64,000 bases of DNA from Sparassis latifolia (lineage: Eukaryota; Basidiomycota; Agaricomycetes; Polyporales; Sparassidaceae). Shown here in pieces: positions 11,821 through 22,814 of the stretch. Under the pieces are notes generated by a model that saw only the letters and a list, made by a program, of their open reading frames with translations, was not told the origin of the DNA and searched no databases. The DNA lies in NCBI GenBank assembly GCA_018466975.1, contig CM031558.1, positions 1,922,001-1,986,000 on the forward strand, given 5' to 3'. Positions within the stretch are counted from its first letter, which is position 1. Each line of letters starts with the position of its first letter. The translations under genes were made by a program, and so were the position numbers.

Positions 11821-13640
11821 TCCTTGTGGCTCACCATCTATAAGGAACTCACGAAATGCTGGCACCACTTGATATAACATTTACTTAAATTTTTAAACAG
11901 TGCTTTAAGTTAGACAACCTTTATCAGAGAACAAGTGCCAGATTGGTCATTCTTTTCCTGGTTAAGTCTAGCTATTATCAGGATATGAAGCTATAGCTCA
12001 CCATTGATCAGGAACTCAGAAAGTGATGGCACTTCACATTATGAAATGTCTACTATAAATTCCAGACAGTGCTTCAAGTTTGACTAACTTCATCAGAGAA
12101 GAAGAGCCAGGTTAGCGATATGTTTATTGACTAAGTCTAGCCATTATCAGGATATTAAGCCATAGCTCCCATCTACAAGAAACTCAAACAATGATGGTGC
12201 TTCACTCGATACCGCAGCTACTATCACTCCCAGACAGTCCTCCAAGTTTGACAAACTTTACTACAGAAGGAGAGTCAGATTGCTGAGTTTTTTACTGGTT
12301 GAGTCTCACCTTCACCAGAATGTGAGGCCATGGCTCACCATATACCAGGAACTTATAGAATGGTGGCACTTCACTTTATAAATCCCCTACTACAAGTATC
12401 AGACAGTCCTCCAAGTTTAACAAACTTCACCAAAGAAGGAGAGCCAGGTTGGCGAGTTTTTTACTAGTTGAGTTACACCATCACCAAAATGTAAATCCAT
12501 GGCTCGCCATATACTAGAAACTCCTAAAATGATGGAATTTAACTTTATAAATTCTCTGCTACAAGTTTCAGACAGTCCTCCAAGTTTAACAAACTGCACC
12601 AGAGAAGGAGAGCCAGGTTGGCGAGTTTTTTACTAGTGGAGTCTCACCATCACCAGAATGCAAAGCCATGGCTCTCCATATACCCAGGAAGTCTAAAATG
12701 GCAGCACTGTCCTTTATAAATCCTCTTCTACAAGTTTCAGACAGTCCTCCAGGTTTAACAAACTTCGCCAGAGAAGGAGAGCCAGGTTGGCGACTTTTTG
12801 GCAAATTGAGTCTCACCATCACCAGAATGTAAAGCCATGGCTCACCATATACTAGGAACTCAGAGAATGGTGGCACTGCACTTTATAAGTCCTCTTCTAC
12901 AAGTTTCAGACAGTCCTCCAAGTTTAACAAACTTCGCCAGAGAAGGAGAGCCAGGTTGGCGACTTTTTGGCAAATTGAGTCTCGCCATCACCAGAATGTA
13001 AAGCCATGGCTCGCCATATACCCAGGAAGTCTAAAATGGTGGCACTGCACTTTATAAATCCTCTTCTACAAGTTTCAGACAGTGCTCTAAGTTTAACAAA
13101 CTTCACCAAAGAAGAAGAGCCAGGTTGGCGACTTTTTTACTAGTTGAGTCACACCATTACCAGAATGTAAAGCCATGGCTCGCCATATACTAGAAACTCC
13201 TAAAATGATGGAATTTAACTTTATAAGTCCTCTTCCACAAGTTTCAGACAGTCCTCCAAGTTAAACAAACTTCACCAAAGAAGAAGAGCCAGGTTGGCGA
13301 CTTTTTTACATCCTGGTGATGGTGTGACTCAACTAGTAAAGCCATGGCTCGCCATATGCTAGGAACTCATAAAATGATGGAATTTAACTTTATAAATCCT
13401 CTGCTACAAGTTTCAAACAGTCCTCCAAGTTTAACACACTTCACCAGAGAAGGACAGCCAGGTTGGCGACTTCTTGGCAGCTTGAGTCTCGCCGTCACTA
13501 GAATGTAAAGCCATGGTTTGCCATATATCAGGAACTCAAAAAATGGTGGCACTGCACTCTATACGATAGCTACGATAAGTTTCAGGCAGGACTCCATGTT
13601 GTAAAAACTCCACCAGAGATGTAGTGTCAGGTTAGCGATT
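11821..13640 (-). repeat. 169-bp tandem repeat array, right arm (inverted)
   Basis: The same unit as 8440-10690 in reverse complement, for example GAAGGAGAGCCAGGTTGGCG and TAAAGCCATGGCTCGCCATA. The first units (11821-12240) are degenerate, as in the opposite arm near the core, so the arms mirror each other in decay as well as order. Confidence 0.85.
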
Positions 13641-13649
13641 AGGTGTCTT

Positions 13650-14520
13650 GCTGAGTTCAGGCACTGCCAGCATTATAATGGTGAATCAATCACTAACTAA
13701 TAACACCATGTCGGTGAGCCCACTGCTCAGAGGTACCCCTATGGTGGTGAGCCCATCACTAAATAATAGCATTATGGCGATGAGCCCCACTGCCCAGAAG
13801 TACCCCTATGGTGGTGGGCCCATTGCTAAATAATAGCATTATGGTGATGGGCCCACTGCTCAGAAGTACCCCTGTGGCGGTGGGCCCACTGCTCAGAATA
13901 ACACCCATCGCTCAGAACACTACCTATGGCGGTGGGCCGATAGCTGTATAGTAGCCCCGAGGTGGTCGGCCGATGGCTCAGAACTTACCCCCTGGCAGTC
14001 AGCCAATCACTCAGTACTATCACGGTGGCGGTGGGCCGATGGCTGTATAATAGCACTATGGCGGTGGGCTGATCACTCAGAAATATACCTATGGCGGTGG
14101 GCCGATTGCTCAGAACACTACCTATGGTGGTCGGCTGATGGCTGTATAATATACCTATGGCAGTGGGCCCATCGCTCAGAACACTACCTATGGCGGTCGG
14201 CCAATGGCTGTATAATATCCCCAGTGGTGGTGGGCTGATCGCTCAGAAATATACCTATGGCAGTGGGCCCATCACTCAGAACACTACCTATGGCGGTGGG
14301 CCGATGGCTGTATAATAGCCCTAGCGGCAGTCAGCCGATCGCTCAAAAATACACCTATGGCAGTGGGCCGATCGCTCAGAACTATCACTGTGGCGATGGG
14401 CCCATGTCTATATAATAGTAGCACCATGGCGGTGGGCCGATCACTCAGAAATACTCCTATGGCGGTGGGCCGATCGCTCTAGCATTCCCTTTCTCGCCAT
14501 GAGCTGATTGCTTACAACTT
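13650..14520 (-). repeat. GGGCCCA minisatellite, right arm (inverted)
   Basis: Units of about 32-34 bp alternate between GGGCCGATGGCTGTATAATA and GGGCCCATCGCTCAGAACAC, forming a higher-order dimer of about 65 bp near 14030-14330 that is not seen on the left arm. Confidence 0.8.
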
Positions 14521-14618
14521 CTTACACAAACCGATGGGCCGACGTCCGCTGGCTGTCCAGTTCATGACAATGTCAGGGTAAATGGGAGTCCAGTTCACAA
14601 ACATGACTGAATGGGCTG

Positions 14619-14625
14619 ATGCACT
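14619..14625 (+). repeat. Target site duplication of nested element, right (ATGCACT)
   Basis: Identical to 7215-7221. It lies 22 nt inside the transposase intron that begins at 14640 on the minus strand. Confidence 0.6.
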
Positions 14626-16157
14626 AAAGAGAGAACTTACAGCACCAAGTGTGAGAGGTAAGAAAATGAGTAGGGACAGGTACGATAGTCCAGTGCATGA
14701 AGTCGCAGTTTGCACGGATCCGTGATGATTACTAATTTTCTTATAGATGTCGAGCACTTGACCAATATACATGCGGGCCTTGTTTTTCATAATAACATAG
14801 CACCCGCAGTGCAACAGATTGATTTGACTTACATTCTTGCTTGCGACATTTGGAAGCTCTAAGACATGGTATATCACTTTGAATATATTATTCTCGAAGA
14901 CCAGGCTGATCACATACCATTGTTCGAGAGAATGCGCTGAACTTCTTTTGCGGTAGACTGCCAACATAATTCTCGAGTTGTCTTGGTTCTTGTGTTGGTG
15001 GCATGTAGAGCTTGGACAACGCGCACACAGTGAGAGGCTTTATGTACACTCATCTTGCCCAACAGTCCCACCTCAACATCTTTGAGGCGACGCAGCACGA
15101 ACTTGGGATCGATCACGACCACTTGTTCCGATCTTGTCATCGTTCCTGACTGATGCCATTTGCGCAGTGCGAGCATTGCAGATATCGATATTTTGTCTCC
15201 ATTGTCGAAGATTTCGCTGCAGAGGACTGGGTTGGAAATGCTGCCCGATGTTGGGGGAGCACTGGTTGCAGCAGGAAGTGCAACTGTGATGTCAGGCAAG
15301 CATACATCATCAGAGGGCCTTTTCTCTAGCTCAGAGAGGCTTTCCTCATAGTCTTGAGAGAGCACAGCATATTGAGCTGCATCATATGACGCAGCCTCTG
15401 CAATTCCCTGTGCAGTGTCAGTTGGATCACTGGACTCAGGACCCGCAGTGTCATCGGGGTCACCATCATCTTCATCTGAATCAGAATCATTGCTTGATTC
15501 ATTGTCGAACACTGCATCTTGTATCTTGGGGCCCTTCCTTCTAGCATTCTGGCTTGATGCAACAAAAGGTGCAAGTGTAATCGGGAGGCTCAGAGCTGTG
15601 ATTCGAAGCACTTGCTTGCATATTTGTGATGCCTCCTTGAATGCTAGGACCACAAGGTTATTCATGTCTTCGTTAGTGAGCTGAACTCAGGCTCGTTCAA
15701 GATCTTCGGGTGTTAGCAACGAGGCATCAATAGTCCAAAATATATCCAGACCTAGAATCACGTTCCTTCTTGGCCTTAAAATGACCCGAGAGAAGAATTT
15801 GCTGGTGGAGCATGACATGTTTGATAAGTTTCAACAGCTCTGCATAGGTGAAGTTGGGCAGGAGGGTACGAGCAAGCCCAAAGAAGTGTTCTACAAGCTC
15901 AGTGCCAAGCATCCAAGGGCAGAACGGTTGATCAGGATAATGGTGTGCATATGCGAGTGCGAGGAGGACTAGGCTATCACAGAGGTGGTTGAAGATATTG
16001 AAACTTGCCAACGAGATGAAGGATCGACTAGTCGAGTACAAATTGGGGAAATGTCGAGACATATCCTTGATGTAAGACCACCAGATATAGAGAAAGAAAT
16101 GTGCCCGGAGAGCGGCAAGGACACATTCTTGTGTTGTAAGATGCACCAGTGGTGCCT

Positions 16158-16375
16158 ACCATTGTAATACAATCCCTCACAAAGGGTCCAAATTGTTGTG
16201 TATAACATGGTGACCTTGTAATACCTTGTAATTAAGATGATGAGACCATTGTAATACAATTAACAATTGACAAAAGGCAATGTTCACACCAGGAATTGAA
16301 CTCTGAACCTTGCAAAGTTTTGACAATTTATTACAATGACTGGTGCTTTAGACCACTGTGAAATTCATGAGAAGA
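16158..16375 (-). mobile_element. tRNA-like SINE fragment inside a transposase exon
   Basis: Read on the minus strand, CAGTGGTCTAAAGCACC resembles a Pol III A box and AGTTCAATTCC (16304-16292) fits the B-box consensus GTTCRANTCC, at tRNA-like spacing. A body follows with a perfect 16-bp direct repeat ACCATTGTAATACAAT at 16158-16173 and 16245-16260. It separates the transposase segments VYLFIFG and HLTTQECVLAALRA, which normally lie close together in this protein family. The outer edges are approximate. Confidence 0.45.
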
Positions 16376-19094
16376 AATGTACCAAAAATGAAGAGATACA
16401 CGAAGATGCCAGAGAATCCATCTTTGACTGTTCGCTGATTATTGTTAGTATCTGTAGCCGCAGTCAATGCAACATAATGGAACATGCGACGAGCTGCCCC
16501 ATCATCCTGCTTGTCCACATTCTCGACATCATGTAAGACTAAGCCGGAGTCACTGGCTTCGTAGAGGTCAATCAATGAGTGATCCACAATATAACCCTCA
16601 CCGCAGCTAGCTGTATGAGTGCCATGTTGCGGTTGATTCCTTGTGGTCTTCCTTGCATGTAGTGGATCTGTTACAGACATAAGTGGTCCTGTCTGCTTGA
16701 AAACAGGTGCCTTGAGTTCCACCCCATACAACGTGTATGCATACGACAAGTGTGGCAGTTCAGATGCAACATTATCCATCATACCTTGAGCTGCAACCTC
16801 TGATGCAGCTCCATCTGCAGCACAAGAGATGACGAGGATCTTAAGTTGGGCTGCCATTGCAAGCATTTGCATGTGCTGAGTATGGATCAACTCCACATTG
16901 TCAGTACCCTCAGTTGAAATGAGTGCGACCACGAGTGGAGGAATCTGCGGTAATGGTACCTTAAGACAAGTGATGACTATACACACCTACAGTTGAGAAA
17001 GAGTCCTAAATACCTTGATAAGAATCACCCTTGTCTGCATTGCCATCGCCTTCTTGCTCTTGATGTGATTAATCACCCCCTCGATGGCTTCGGGATTGTC
17101 TACGAAGCATTCTTCCATTGAGAGAACCGATCCGAGAATATGACTGCTGAAGTCATTCGAATATGTAAGTCGCTGTCGAACCTTTGTACAATCACCAGCT
17201 ATGGCGACCAGACCCGTGTAGTGAATTGAATCCACAAGATGTTTGACACGTGCCATGTTCTCGAAGTCGAGGAATGGCTTCTGTAAACAGTCGGGTGAAC
17301 GTGATATCACATAGCTAGCCATTGTGTAAGTCAGTAAAGGCATATGCAGAGTAGAGATGACACAAACCGCAGAAGGCGAGGTGACAGTCCTCCTATCTGA
17401 GAGGTGAGAATTCCATATTGTTGAGCAGAATTCTGTCCATACGAATGCATGAGCGTCATAAAATTGAGATAGTTTTGTGGATAGCACATTCCATTCTTGA
17501 GTTTTTGGTTATCATCGAAGTCACGGTGTACACGATCAGTAAGGACAGCACAGATATCCATAAAAGTCTCATGATTCGACAGCTTGCCTTCCTTGGTGTG
17601 TTGGTATAACTGTAAAAAACAACTCAAGTGGTCGTCTCATTCTAGAACGTTCCAAAGGCCATAGAGCAAAGGATCCTTGAGCTTATTTTGAAGGTCGCGT
17701 GCTTGCATGCTTCGAAAGGTGTTGGGTGCATACTTTTCATGTGCAACATGGATCGTATGTTGTTTGTCATCTGGCAAATTTGCCTCGCTATTTGCCTGGT
17801 GAATATGCCAGTCAGAAGACATACAGAAGATTGCAAGGGTGAAGACTTGACCTTTCGTACGACCCTCTTAAAGGGCTCATCTGACGCTAACTTCTCGCAG
17901 GTCTCACAAACTTCAGACATGTTCTCTGTGGTGCCTTTGCACTGCGCGGAGCATACAAACCCTTCGTGGTAATCAACCTGCCATTGCGCCCATGCTTTCA
18001 GTGTGAAGTCAAGTTTCTTCCTCTCAGCATCTGTCCAACAGTACTCCGGCATATGCTTGTTTCCATCCACAGGGACTTCAATTTTCACCTTGACACAACT
18101 TGACTGGTTTTGTTCAGCATCAATGTTTGATACATTCATGTGTATGGTGGGGAGGTTCTTGTACGGGAAGAGTTGTCGAGCAATGCGTGCTTGGAACATG
18201 GGTGAGATACCGCCCAGTGAACAAGTATGTGTCCGGAGGATATACTCCAAGTAAATGCCACCATGCAGATGTCTACATGGAACTCATGTCAGCTCTGCTT
18301 TTGGCTGAATGATGACAGCGGCTGATGATCAATCGATGGTGGGAAAGATGTGTGCTATAGATGGTGTCTGCGCAGAGTGAGTAACCAACTGATACAATGA
18401 GTAAAATGTGAAATGTATTGACTTACAGCCTTCACAACCTTTGTCACATAGGAAACTTTTGTTGGCTTTATGCCTTCCAATTTATAATCATCTATTGCTG
18501 ATTTTAGAGCTGCAGTTTTCCGGTCTTTGGTGGATCCATTGACTGCAAAGTAGCTCACTATCGAAGGAGCTCCCAATAATGTTACCTGTACAGATCATAG
18601 CATCAGCGACTGTACATATATCATGAGAAGTGTCAGCATACCTCCCACAAATTAGATGACGTTTTCTTTGCAGCGGCAACTTGTACGTGCTTCGTGGTTA
18701 GCCCAGTGATCTGCAGACACTTACTTTTGTGCACCTTCCAGTTTGCTTCATCATATTCACGGTCCATCCGCAACTGGATCCAGCGGTTGCAATCATGACA
18801 TCGTGCACTGCTTGTCTTGAGCTCCTTGATCCATTCATCTTCTCATAGTATGGCCTCTCTGGCATTGGTGGTCTTCCTCTTTTTGCGATGCACCCCTCTA
18901 GCTTTTGTTAGACATTTCGCATGAGATTATTCACCAGTGTCGTAATCTTCGGAATCCGAGGTAATATATTGCTTACGGCTGCTGATAATGCTCAGAAGGG
19001 ACCGACACTGGTAACGAGAAACTGAAACTCACTTCTGTCCAGACAGCTTTGATGCTCGCTCATCAGCAGTGCTACTTCTGGACTCAAGCACGTT

Positions 19095-20023
19095 CAAAGC
19101 CACTGGTAACGAGTCAGATACTGCAAGTGCTGAGAGATAACCCTTGCGTGCTCTCAGAACACGTTCTCTGACACTGTTGGTTATCAGTTCCGATCCTAGG
19201 TGTGCACCAATGATTCATGATGTATGGTAGCATGAGAAGAGCTTTTAAGGCCCCAGCCCTGATGTCCTCTTTCACACTCTCTCCGACAATCTGATAATTC
19301 AGCCCATCGCTGAAGGCTTGCATCGCCATCATGATGAACAGTCCACATGACCACGAATCTATCTGACACTCAAGTTCAGGTGGGGAGATGACTCAAAATG
19401 TGCATTTATTATCACTCAAACACTGCCATGGGCAGTCAATGTGTGTAAGAATTTGATTCAGTGTCTGGAGTAGTAACTGCAAGACCAGTTCTCGATAAGT
19501 GTGTAACTCCGAAGCAGTAGGAAATAACTTACAGGTTTTGCCCAATCAACAGCATCATTCTCTGGAATGCTATCAAAGATCCCAGTGTCGCGCGAGGTAA
19601 AATCTACCCAACCGAGCACCCAGTGTGGTGGCGAACCACCACACAGAGGGATGGCCCAGCGAAGCCTTTTGCACATCTCTGTCTTGTTGCCTTTCGGACT
19701 CTAGACAGAGGTGAGTAAACCAATATACCTACTTGCGAGCATGCCGACAAACATACTGTAGCCAGTATATGTCCTTCGACAGAACCTGCATGTCCGTCAT
19801 CCCTCTCCGCACCTATAACAATCTGAGGAAGCCACGATGAGAAGATACAAAAGTCACCATCACCTCTGTGTTCAGCCACTTGTTGCAGGTACATGCCGAA
19901 AGCATTGATAGTCATGCATGAGACTTTCTGTGTGCGACTGGGAAGCAGAGGCTCCAAATCCTGTCAGATGACCTGAATGTCTCGAATTTGGCGAACTTGC
20001 AAATCCAGCGGTGATTCAGTCAT
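19095..20023 (-). pseudogene. Ulp1-like (C48) cysteine protease relic
   Basis: The minus-strand pieces carry the order expected of a Ulp1/SENP-type deSUMOylating cysteine protease: IPLCGGSPPHWVLGWVDF with the catalytic His (about 19624), GIFDSI with the Asp (about 19573), and ECQIDSWSCGLF with the oxyanion Gln (19364) and nucleophile Cys (19346). A start MTESPLDL is at 20023. Two in-frame TGAs (19966-19964 and 19395-19393) interrupt it, each one C-to-T change from CGA, so I call it a pseudogene. It lies upstream of the transposase on the same strand and could have been its N-terminal part or a separate accessory gene of the transposon. A SUMO protease role for a mobile element is known from some plant MULEs; here it is inference. 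Confidence 0.65.
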
Positions 20024-20099
20024 TGTGGGGTGTAGATAGGGTGAATCAACATAGTTGCAGCCCCATGAAATATGTTTTCAACTATTCTATTGTGCCAGT

Positions 20100-21229
20100 G
20101 GCGGCTTGGTGGCGGCACTGTACACTAGGGCTTGGCCACACCACTGGCTCTCAAATACAATAGTAAACATATGTAGTCTTAAGACTTTGATGCCACTTTG
20201 TCACATTGATTTGTAAGGTCTTATGGCTTATACACGCAAATCTTTTTAAGCTCTTACTGCTCATAGACATGAGTTAAAAATGAGATCTTCTTTATATTTT
20301 TGACTAACATCATCTATAATATCTAGAATTTCATTTATTGTAATTGCATTCATTGGATGTGACTATTGTACTCAAATCTTGCACATATTCTTTAAGCTAA
20401 GGTCAGTTGACTAATGTGGCTTGAGCCTTGCTACAAGTATAAGAGCTGGTCCCTCTAGCTGCTCTATAATACAGCCCATTTGACAATTTTGAGTTACAAT
20501 ATTTGCCGATAGCAATAACTTCTTCTTGACTGAGGAAGAGGTTTTTGCCTGAGATGATAGCTCTGACATGCTTCAGACTGTGGAAGTGATCTTAGGTTGT
20601 GTGCAATAGTTAAATTGAATGAAAAAATTGATTATTATATATATATATATAGAATGGTCAGTGCACCTGCAGCTGCAAAGTGTTCAATATAAAGGAGTGC
20701 TGCAATTTTGCATACAGATAATTCACTATCTATGTATTTTACAATCACTCATAAAGCTCAATTTTGTTGCAATTGCATTCATTATGAGTTCTGGTTCTTT
20801 TAAATATAGAAATGTTTTAGTTTTAGTAGTAGCTACAATTTTTTGTCTTTTTCAAATTTTAAAAAGATCAGACTGAACAGTGTTACAAAAAGACTAAACT
20901 CAAGTGAAGTATGTGTAAAGTAGAGAAAGACTAGGCTGAATTAAAGAGTAGAAATTGCAGTAAAGACTGAGGTGAATTGATGCAAGGCATGAGGCAAATA
21001 GTAAGATTAAGTGGAAGTTTCAACATCAACAAAGATAAAAGAAAGCTGAAGTTGTCTCAGTGTATTTAGTAAGATTAAGATTAAGCTAAGTCGGAGAGTG
21101 AGTCTTATGGTAAATGCTGTCAAGAGCTAAGATGAGCTGATGTAAGACCTGAGTTAGATGGTGAAATTAAGATGAACTGGTGTAAAACTCACAACAGATA
21201 AGTATGAGACTATTCTTAAACTTTAGTAC
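20100..21229. other. AT-rich subterminal stretch of the transposon, no gene
   Basis: AT-rich sequence with a short (TA)n run near 20636-20653 and one 85-residue AT-biased open frame (20619-20876) with no recognisable features. I see no gene. Confidence 0.4.
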
Positions 21230-22160
21230 AACTTGTAGTGTGTAGTAAAATTAAGCAGGGCTGACTGGAGACTAGTGTTTATGCAGGTCAGAGGCAATAC
21301 TAGTAAAATCAAACAGGTCAGAGATGAGACTAATAACATCAAATAGGCCAGACATCAGACCAGTAAGATTAAGTCAGATAGAGGTGAGACTAGTAAAATT
21401 AAGCAGGCCTGACATGAGACTAGTATTCAGATACTGCAGAGATGAGACTAATAAGATGAAGCAAGACTAATATAAGACTTGTAAGATTAAACTGGCTAAA
21501 TATGAGCCTGATAAGATTAAGCTGGCTAAAGATGAGACTAGTAAGATCAAGCAGCTCTAATGTGAGACTAGTAACACATAGCTACTGCAGATGGGAGACT
21601 AGCAAGATTAAGCAGACCAGATATGAGACTAGTAAGCCTACTAGTGCTTAAGCAGGTAAGATGTGAGACTAGTAAAATTAAGCAGGCTTGATGCGAGATG
21701 AGTAATATTTTGACACTACAGAGGTAAGACTAGTAAGATGGAGCAAGATTAATATAAGACTTGATCAAACTGGCTAAATATGAGACAAGTAAGATTAAGC
21801 AGGCTATAAGTAAGATTAAGCAGGTCTGACATGAGACTAGTAACATTTAGCTACTACAGATGCGAGGGTAGTAACATGGACCAGATCAAATATAAAACTA
21901 CTAAGATTAAGCAGGCCACTAGTAAGATTATGCATGCCAGCTGTGAGACTAGTATATTAAGCAGGCCACTAGTGAGATTGAGCAGCATACTAGTAAGATT
22001 ATACAGGTAACTAGCAAGATCAAGAACACCAGATGTGAGACTGATCAGATTAAGCAGACTAGAGCAGGTCTAATATCAGACTAGTCAGTAAGCAGGCCTA
22101 CTATCAGACTAGTAAGATTAAGCAGGCCACTTGTAAGTATACATAGGTTAGTAAGATGAA
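21230..22160 (+). repeat. Degenerate GAGACTAGTAAGATTAAGCA minisatellite
   Basis: About thirty imperfect copies of GAGACTAGTAAGATTAAGCA plus GGCC(A/T), spaced 25-60 bp, lie in the right subterminal part of the 16.2-kb transposon. No matching array is visible at the left end. From 22160 to 22650 the DNA is AT-rich without a gene. Confidence 0.75.
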
Positions 22161-22771
22161 GTAGAATAGTAAGACTTGTGACAAATGACTGTAGGACTAA
22201 ATCAGACCCATTATAATAGATGAGAATATTAAAATGAGTCTTATATTGAACTACTAAAATATCAAAAGGAACTTTAGCTAAACTTATACTAATATAAAAA
22301 ATTATCTTATTAAATGTAACCTAGTGTTTAAACACTTGACTCTATAGCACTGAGGATTTATATGATATATCTTCTGTTTGATGTACATATTATTTAAAAT
22401 CTACTTAATAGCATAATGTAATTCTTTAAAAATGCCCCATAGATATTATCTCAATACAATTTCAATTACTCTGCTTCGAGTTGCAAAAGAAAAATAGTAT
22501 TTAGTATTTAAAATGAATTTATATAAATCTACTCTTATTAGTTTAGCATGAGGTCTTACTATTCTCAATATAAGATCTTATGCATTTAACAGGAAAAGCT
22601 TACAGTAATAGCTGGTGTAATACACTGATTAAGCTTAAGACTATTATTTACGTCCACTGTCAAATATGCTAAATCCGAATAAGGATTTCGGTTTTGGAGG
22701 CTCTCCGAGGGCCTCAAATATGCTAATCCGGATAAGGATTCGGTCGTTTGGGGCCCCTCAAATATGCAAAC

Positions 22772-22806
22772 TCCGGATAGGGCTTTGGTGGAGTTGCCCG
22801 GGTCCT
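22772..22806 (-). repeat. Right terminal inverted repeat of the 16.2-kb transposon
   Basis: In reverse complement it begins AGGACCCGGGCAACTCCACC and ends CCCTATCCGGA, matching the left end from the first base. CTCAAATATGC-type subterminal motifs lie inside it near 22661, 22714 and 22757. Confidence 0.75.
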
Positions 22807-22814
22807 ATCAAGGC
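22807..22814 (+). repeat. Target site duplication, right copy (ATCAAGGC)
   Basis: Identical to 6591-6598 and directly adjacent to the right terminal repeat. Confidence 0.75.

Larger units (their letters stand above)
7222..14618. mobile_element. 7.4-kb foldback-like element with long minisatellite arms
   Basis: The two arms are mirror images. From each end inward there is an 80-bp terminal motif (CAGTCATGTT, CCCATTTACCCTGACATTG), an array of about 33-bp GGGCC(C/G)A repeats, then an array of about 169-bp repeats; a 1.1-kb AT-rich unique core lies at 10691-11820. The layout resembles foldback (FB) elements, whose long inverted arms are made of tandem repeats. No gene is visible, so it would depend on a transposase elsewhere. 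It lies inside the last intron of the transposase gene. Removing 7222-14618 and one duplication leaves a 56-nt intron (GTAAGTTCTC...CTTACTGAC...TTAAAG) that joins the exons in frame. Confidence 0.75.
6893..18880 (-). pseudogene. DDE transposase, split by a nested element and decayed
   Basis: The minus-strand exons show, in order: a CX2C...HX3C zinc finger (CHDC, then HKSKC, 18810-18721); a second Cys-rich part (GFVCSAQC, then CETC, about 17960-17880); and RNase H-like catalytic blocks. The catalytic candidates are Asp in AGDCTK (about 17192), Asp in CAADGA (about 16814) and Glu in GTELVEHFFGLAR (about 15900). An acidic C-terminal region follows (DSDSDEDDGD, then RLYIG-like RMYIGQVLDIYKK). The upstream exons end at 14641 in LPLTLGA; the in-frame continuation DSTGQELSEDEDDE starts at 7180 and stops at 6893, on the far side of the nested element. 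Damage includes an in-frame TGA at 18845-18843 (likely CGA originally) and a SINE-like insertion at 16158-16375. The first exon is not certain, and it may once have been fused to the protease upstream. Confidence 0.7.
6599..22806 (-). mobile_element. 16.2-kb DDE DNA transposon with TIRs and 8-bp TSD
   Basis: The element is bounded by 35-bp terminal inverted repeats (6599-6633 and 22772-22806) that agree at 31 of 35 positions from the first base, and by an 8-bp target duplication ATCAAGGC. Inside, on the minus strand, are a Ulp1-like cysteine protease relic (about 20023-19095) and a DDE transposase relic (about 18880-6893), with AT-rich subterminal repeats on the right (20100-22700). The 8-bp duplication fits transposon superfamilies such as KDZ, P and hAT; the transposase motifs favour a P/KDZ-like basidiomycete group, but the exact family is inference. 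About 7.4 kb of the length is a later nested insertion (7222-14618), so the parent element was about 8.8 kb. Confidence 0.8.

Noticed and set aside
8440..13640. Many 60-95 codon frames with near-identical proteins (…LSETCRRGFIKCSATILDF…)
   Set aside because: They come from the 169-bp tandem repeat, have no stable frame from unit to unit and occur in opposite directions on the two arms.
3440..14520. Tandem arrays as a possible CRISPR
   Set aside because: Units are degenerate and contiguous without unique spacers, and the DNA is eukaryotic.
14512..14640. Open frame continuing the transposase exon through the foldback terminus (VSSLFSASAHSVMFVNW...)
   Set aside because: The exon ends at a strong GTAAGT donor at 14640 and an in-frame, correctly spliced continuation exists at 7180; the read-through is chance coding in element DNA.
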